Source: Georgenia sp. (lineage in GTDB: Bacteria > Actinomycetota > Actinomycetes > Actinomycetales > Actinomycetaceae). From it: a stretch of DNA of 8,321 bases. The notes beneath the pieces were generated by a model. The model saw nothing but the letters and a program-made list of their open reading frames with translations. It ran no database searches and had not been told where the DNA came from. Of the stretch, positions 6,048-8,321 are shown one piece after another. Location: positions 1-8,321 of the forward strand of contig DAHVRG010000237.1 in NCBI GenBank assembly GCA_027322565.1, written 5' to 3'. A program made the position numbers and the translations under genes. The first letter of the stretch is position 1, and every line of letters begins with the position of its first letter.

Positions 6048-6809
6048 TCAACGCGGTTCGAGCCGGATGCCGCCGTCGAGGCGGATCGTCTCCCCGTTGA
6101 GCATGGGGTTGGCCACGATGTGGCCGACGAGGGCGCCGAACTCCTCCGCCCGCCCCAGCCTGCGTGGGTGGAGCGTCTTGGCCTCGAGGGACTCCCGCGC
6201 CGCCTCCGGCAGTCCCGCCAGCAGCGGTGTCTCGAACACCCCCGGAGCGATCGTGACGACCCGGATGAGCGAGGCCGCGAGCTCCCGGGCTGCCGGAAGG
6301 GTGAGGCCGACGACGCCCGCCTTGGACGCCGCATAGGCGATCTGCCCGACCTGGCCCTCGAAGGCGGCGACCGACGCGGTGTTGACGATGACACCGCGCT
6401 CGCCGTCGACCTCCTCGGTCTGCGCCATGGCCGCCGCAGCCTGTGCGGCGAGGTTGACGGTCCCGCCGAGGTTGACCGTGACGACGCCGAGCAGCTGCTC
6501 CAGCGGGAGCGGCCCGTCGCGTCCGACGAGCTTGCCCGGTGTCGCCACACCGGCGCAGCTGACCGCGACGCGCAGCGGGCCGCGGCTCGTGGCCGCCTCG
6601 ACCGCGGCCGCCACGTCCTGCGTCCTCGTGACGTCACCCGGGACGAAGGTCGCCCGCGACCCGAGCTCCGCCGCAGCAGCTTCGCCCTGGGACGTGGGCA
6701 GGTCGAGCACGACGACCTGGGCGCCGTCCGCCGTCAGCCGCCGTGCGGCAGCGAGCCCGAGTCCTGAGGCACCACCCGTGACGACGGCACTTGCACCGTC
6801 GAGCTCCAT
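6048..6809 (-). CDS. HSD10-type short-chain dehydrogenase (3-hydroxyacyl-CoA / 2-methyl-3-hydroxybutyryl-CoA dehydrogenase)
   Basis: This 253-residue NAD-dependent SDR resembles human HSD17B10 and its mycobacterial relatives along its whole length. Visible features are the nucleotide loop TGGASGLG (11-18), Asp36 at the end of beta-2 (favouring NAD over NADP), Asp59 (GDV), Asn113 in VNLGGT, catalytic Ser146 in NTASVAAFEGQVGQ, Tyr159 and Lys163 (YAASK), IAPG (187-190), and a C-terminus with NPMLNGETIRLDGGIR. The usual NAG/NCAG motif reads SCAG (84-87), an Asn-to-Ser change. The family oxidises 3-hydroxyacyl-CoA esters, including 2-methyl-3-hydroxybutyryl-CoA from isoleucine, a route that ends in propionyl-CoA. 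This fits the prp genes next door, but the substrate is inferred. The start is the ATG at 6809, with AGGAGGA four nt upstream. An in-frame ATG at 6836 would add nine residues (MVPPREEDA) that encode the ribosome binding site, so I rejected it. It sits 41 nt after etfA and is probably co-transcribed. Confidence 0.9.
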   Translation of the reverse strand: MELDGASAVVTGGASGLGLAAARRLTADGAQVVVLDLPTSQGEAAAAELGSRATFVPGDVTRTQDVAAAVEAATSRGPLRVAVSCAGVATPGKLVGRDGPLPLEQLLGVVTVNLGGTVNLAAQAAAAMAQTEEVDGERGVIVNTASVAAFEGQVGQIAYAASKAGVVGLTLPAARELAASLIRVVTIAPGVFETPLLAGLPEAARESLEAKTLHPRRLGRAEEFGALVGHIVANPMLNGETIRLDGGIRLEPR

Positions 6810-6850
6810 CGCGTCCTCCTCTCGCGGCGGGACCACGTGCCCGCCCCGGC

Positions 6851-7837
6851 TCAGCCCCGTCGCTCCCGCAGCCTCGCGACGAGCTGCGGCACCACCGTGA
6901 ACACGTCACCGACGACGCCGAAGTCGGCGATGTCGAAGATCGGGGCGTCGGGGTCCTTGTTGACCGCGACGATGGTGCGCGCAGTCTGCATCCCCGCCCG
7001 GTGCTGGACCGCGCCGGAGATCCCGAGCGCGACGTACAGCTGAGGGGCGACGACGGCTCCGGTCTGCCCCACCTGGTACGCGTGGGGGACGTAGCCGGCG
7101 TCGACGGCGGCGCGCGAGGCACCGACCGCCGCCCCGAGCTCGTCGGCGAGCTCCTCGACGAGGGTGAACTGCTCCTTGGAGCCCAGACCGCGCCCGCCGG
7201 CCACGACCCTATCCGCCCCCTGGAGCGCGGGACGGCCCGACGCGGCACCGACGGGCTCGACCCCGTCCACCCGGGCGGCCCGGCGCCCCGACGGCGTCAC
7301 CTCCAGCCGCTCAAGCACGAGCGGCCGGGGCTCGGCGCGGGCGTCGACAGCGCCGTGCCGCAGGGTGACGACCAGCGGACCCGTCGTCACGGTGGAGTCG
7401 ACGTCGTAGGCACCGCCGTAGACGGAGTGGTGGGCGATGACCCCGTCAGCACCACGGGAGACGCCGACCGCGTCCACGGCCAGCGCCAGCCCCCGGCGCA
7501 CGGCCACGGCCCCCGCCGCGTCCCGCCCGTCCACCGAGTGCGGGGCGAGCACGGCACCGGGACGGACGGCGTCGACCGCTGCCGCCAGCGCGTCGACCAC
7601 AGCCACCCCGAGACCGGTCGCCGCCCCGGGGTGCTCGGCGAGAAGCACCCGCGCCGCGCCGAGCTCCGCGGCCACCCGCGCGGGTTCCTCGGGTGCGCCG
7701 GGCGCGGTGACGACCAGGGCGACGGGCGTGCCGATCCCCGCTGCCGCCCCGATGACCTCGGCCGCACTCGCCGCGACGTCGCCCTGGGCCGTGCGCTCGA
7801 CGAGGACGAGGATCTCGTCCCGACCTGCGTTCGTCAT
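6851..7837 (-). CDS. etfA: Electron transfer flavoprotein subunit alpha
   Basis: The 328-residue ETF alpha subunit binds FAD in its C-terminal domain and passes electrons from acyl-CoA dehydrogenases to ETF:quinone oxidoreductase. The N-terminal half (about 8-190) is the shared ETF Rossmann-like domain, including [10 protein letters not shown] and the [15 protein letters not shown] region. The FAD domain (about 205-325) shows GRGLGS (215-220), SR (241-242), VGQTG (256-260), GISGAVQH (272-279) and [10 protein letters not shown] (292-301). The last two belong to the ETF-alpha signature and are intact. I chose the ATG at 7837 because AAGGGAGA sits just upstream, overlapping the etfB stop, and family homology starts here. 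A longer frame to 7981 only overlaps etfB. The neighbouring SDR suggests service to acyl-CoA oxidation. No acyl-CoA dehydrogenase gene lies in the window, so the electron donor is unknown. Confidence 0.96.
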   Translation of the reverse strand: MTNAGRDEILVLVERTAQGDVAASAAEVIGAAAGIGTPVALVVTAPGAPEEPARVAAELGAARVLLAEHPGAATGLGVAVVDALAAAVDAVRPGAVLAPHSVDGRDAAGAVAVRRGLALAVDAVGVSRGADGVIAHHSVYGGAYDVDSTVTTGPLVVTLRHGAVDARAEPRPLVLERLEVTPSGRRAARVDGVEPVGAASGRPALQGADRVVAGGRGLGSKEQFTLVEELADELGAAVGASRAAVDAGYVPHAYQVGQTGAVVAPQLYVALGISGAVQHRAGMQTARTIVAVNKDPDAPIFDIADFGVVGDVFTVVPQLVARLRERRG

Positions 7838-7847
7838 GGGTCTCCCT

Positions 7848-8321
7848 TCACGCGAGGCGGTTGGCGACGAGGAACTCCGCGAGCTGCTCGCCGGCATCCC
7901 CCTCGTCGACGATCTTGACGCCGGCGGTACGGGCCGGTCGCTCGGCCACGGAGACGACCACCGAGCGCGCCCTGTCGCCACCCGCGGGGTCCACCCCGAG
8001 GTCGGCCAGGCCGAGCGTGCGGTACGGCTTCTTCTTCGCCGCCATGATCCCGCGCAGCTTGGGCAGGCGGGCGTCGGGGAACGCCTCGGTCACCGACACG
8101 ACGGCGGGCAGGTCGGCGGAGACGTGGGCGACGCCACCCGTGACGGCGCGGGTGCCGGAGACCGCGCCCGCGGTGATCTGCGCCGTCGTCAGTGCCGTGA
8201 GGTGCGGGACGCCGAGGTGTTCGGCGACCATCGCCGGGACCGCCCCACCGCCGCCGTCCGTGGACGCGTCCCCCGCGATGACGAGGTCGAACCCGGTGTG
8301 TCGCAGGGCGGCGGCGAGGAC
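7848..8321 (-). CDS. etfB: Electron transfer flavoprotein subunit beta (N-terminus cut by window edge)
   Basis: This is the C-terminal 157 residues of the ETF beta subunit; the start lies beyond the window. With EtfA it forms the soluble FAD/AMP heterodimer that carries electrons from acyl-CoA dehydrogenases to the membrane quinone pool. The frame is open to the window edge. It begins with [17 protein letters not shown] and then [14 protein letters not shown], which is the AMP-binding segment of the beta subunit. Further on come the [18 protein letters not shown] segment and GIMAAKKKP, the beta recognition loop region. The C-terminus [13 protein letters not shown] is typical of actinobacterial EtfB. 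In the family signature around [11 protein letters not shown], the usual acidic residue before GG is Thr; I read this as lineage variation. The TGA stop lies 10 nt ahead of etfA, and the etfA ribosome binding site overlaps it, so the two are co-translated. An internal ATG at 8231 is not the real start, because conserved sequence continues upstream of it. Confidence 0.95.
   Translation of the reverse strand, partial: VLAAALRHTGFDLVIAGDASTDGGGGAVPAMVAEHLGVPHLTALTTAQITAGAVSGTRAVTGGVAHVSADLPAVVSVTEAFPDARLPKLRGIMAAKKKPYRTLGLADLGVDPAGGDRARSVVVSVAERPARTAGVKIVDEGDAGEQLAEFLVANRLA

Noticed and set aside
5945..6637. Upstream extension of the gntR frame into the SDR gene
   Set aside because: The translation before the winged helix is Ser/Arg-rich and non-conserved, crosses the operator gap and overlaps the SDR in another frame.
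6791..7918. Plus-strand open frame opposite etfA
   Set aside because: Composition is His/Arg/Gly-rich, with no family motif; the minus strand carries an intact ETF alpha.
7838..7981. N-terminal extension of etfA to an ATG at 7981
   Set aside because: It would overlap the etfB C-terminus fully and adds 48 non-conserved residues; ATG 7837 has a good ribosome binding site.
1..8321. Mobile element, CRISPR array, tRNA/rRNA or riboswitch
   Set aside because: No transposase, integrase, terminal repeats, regular spacer arrays or structured RNA signature was seen; intergenic gaps total only a few hundred bases.

Overview
The window looks like chromosomal DNA from a high-GC actinomycete (Actinomycetota). 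Three things point there: very strong G/C third-position bias, an F420-dependent glucose-6-phosphate dehydrogenase that matches the mycobacterial enzyme residue by residue at its active site, and actinobacterial-type EtfB and HSD10-like proteins. I cannot support a genus. All nine genes lie on the minus strand and are described in transcription order, from high to low coordinates. The first (etfB) and the last (a flavin dehydrogenase) are cut by the window edges.

Region 1 (8321 to 6048) holds the C-terminal part of electron transfer flavoprotein beta (etfB), electron transfer flavoprotein alpha (etfA, 10 nt after etfB), and, 41 nt further on, a short-chain dehydrogenase closely resembling 3-hydroxyacyl-CoA / 2-methyl-3-hydroxybutyryl-CoA dehydrogenase (HSD17B10 type). 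ETF takes electrons from acyl-CoA dehydrogenases. The SDR would carry out the later hydroxyacyl-CoA oxidation in beta-oxidation or isoleucine breakdown.

Region 2 (6047 to 5936) is the only gap with a clear regulatory look. It holds the palindrome TGTATACA inside GCAGA/TCTGC arms, and a second partial copy exactly 52 bp away. It lies directly ahead of a GntR/FCD-type repressor gene.

Region 3 (5935 to 1604) is a tightly packed operon, gntR-prpD-prpB-prpC, with junctions of a 4-nt overlap, a 1-nt overlap and a 2-nt gap. It encodes 2-methylcitrate dehydratase, 2-methylisocitrate lyase and 2-methylcitrate synthase, which are the core of the methylcitrate cycle that turns propionyl-CoA and oxaloacetate into pyruvate and succinate. 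Neither a propionyl-CoA synthetase nor a 2-methylisocitrate hydratase (aconitase) gene is present here.

Region 4 (1603 to 1) has an intergenic perfect 9-bp inverted repeat, then fgd (F420-dependent glucose-6-phosphate dehydrogenase, probably starting at TTG), a 90-nt gap with a 7-bp inverted repeat, and the N-terminal 141 residues of a GlcD/D-lactate-dehydrogenase-type FAD-binding oxidoreductase.

Taken together, the layout suggests a catabolic block: branched-chain or odd-chain acyl-CoA oxidation (ETF and HSD10-like SDR) produces propionyl-CoA, and the prp operon removes it under a local GntR regulator. The fgd and flavin dehydrogenase genes downstream are redox genes whose link to propionate is not evident from sequence. 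I see no mobile element, RNA gene, CRISPR array or clearly new system. The enzymes are all recognisable, and the most informative new details are the paired operators, the altered FCD metal site and the gene neighbourhood.
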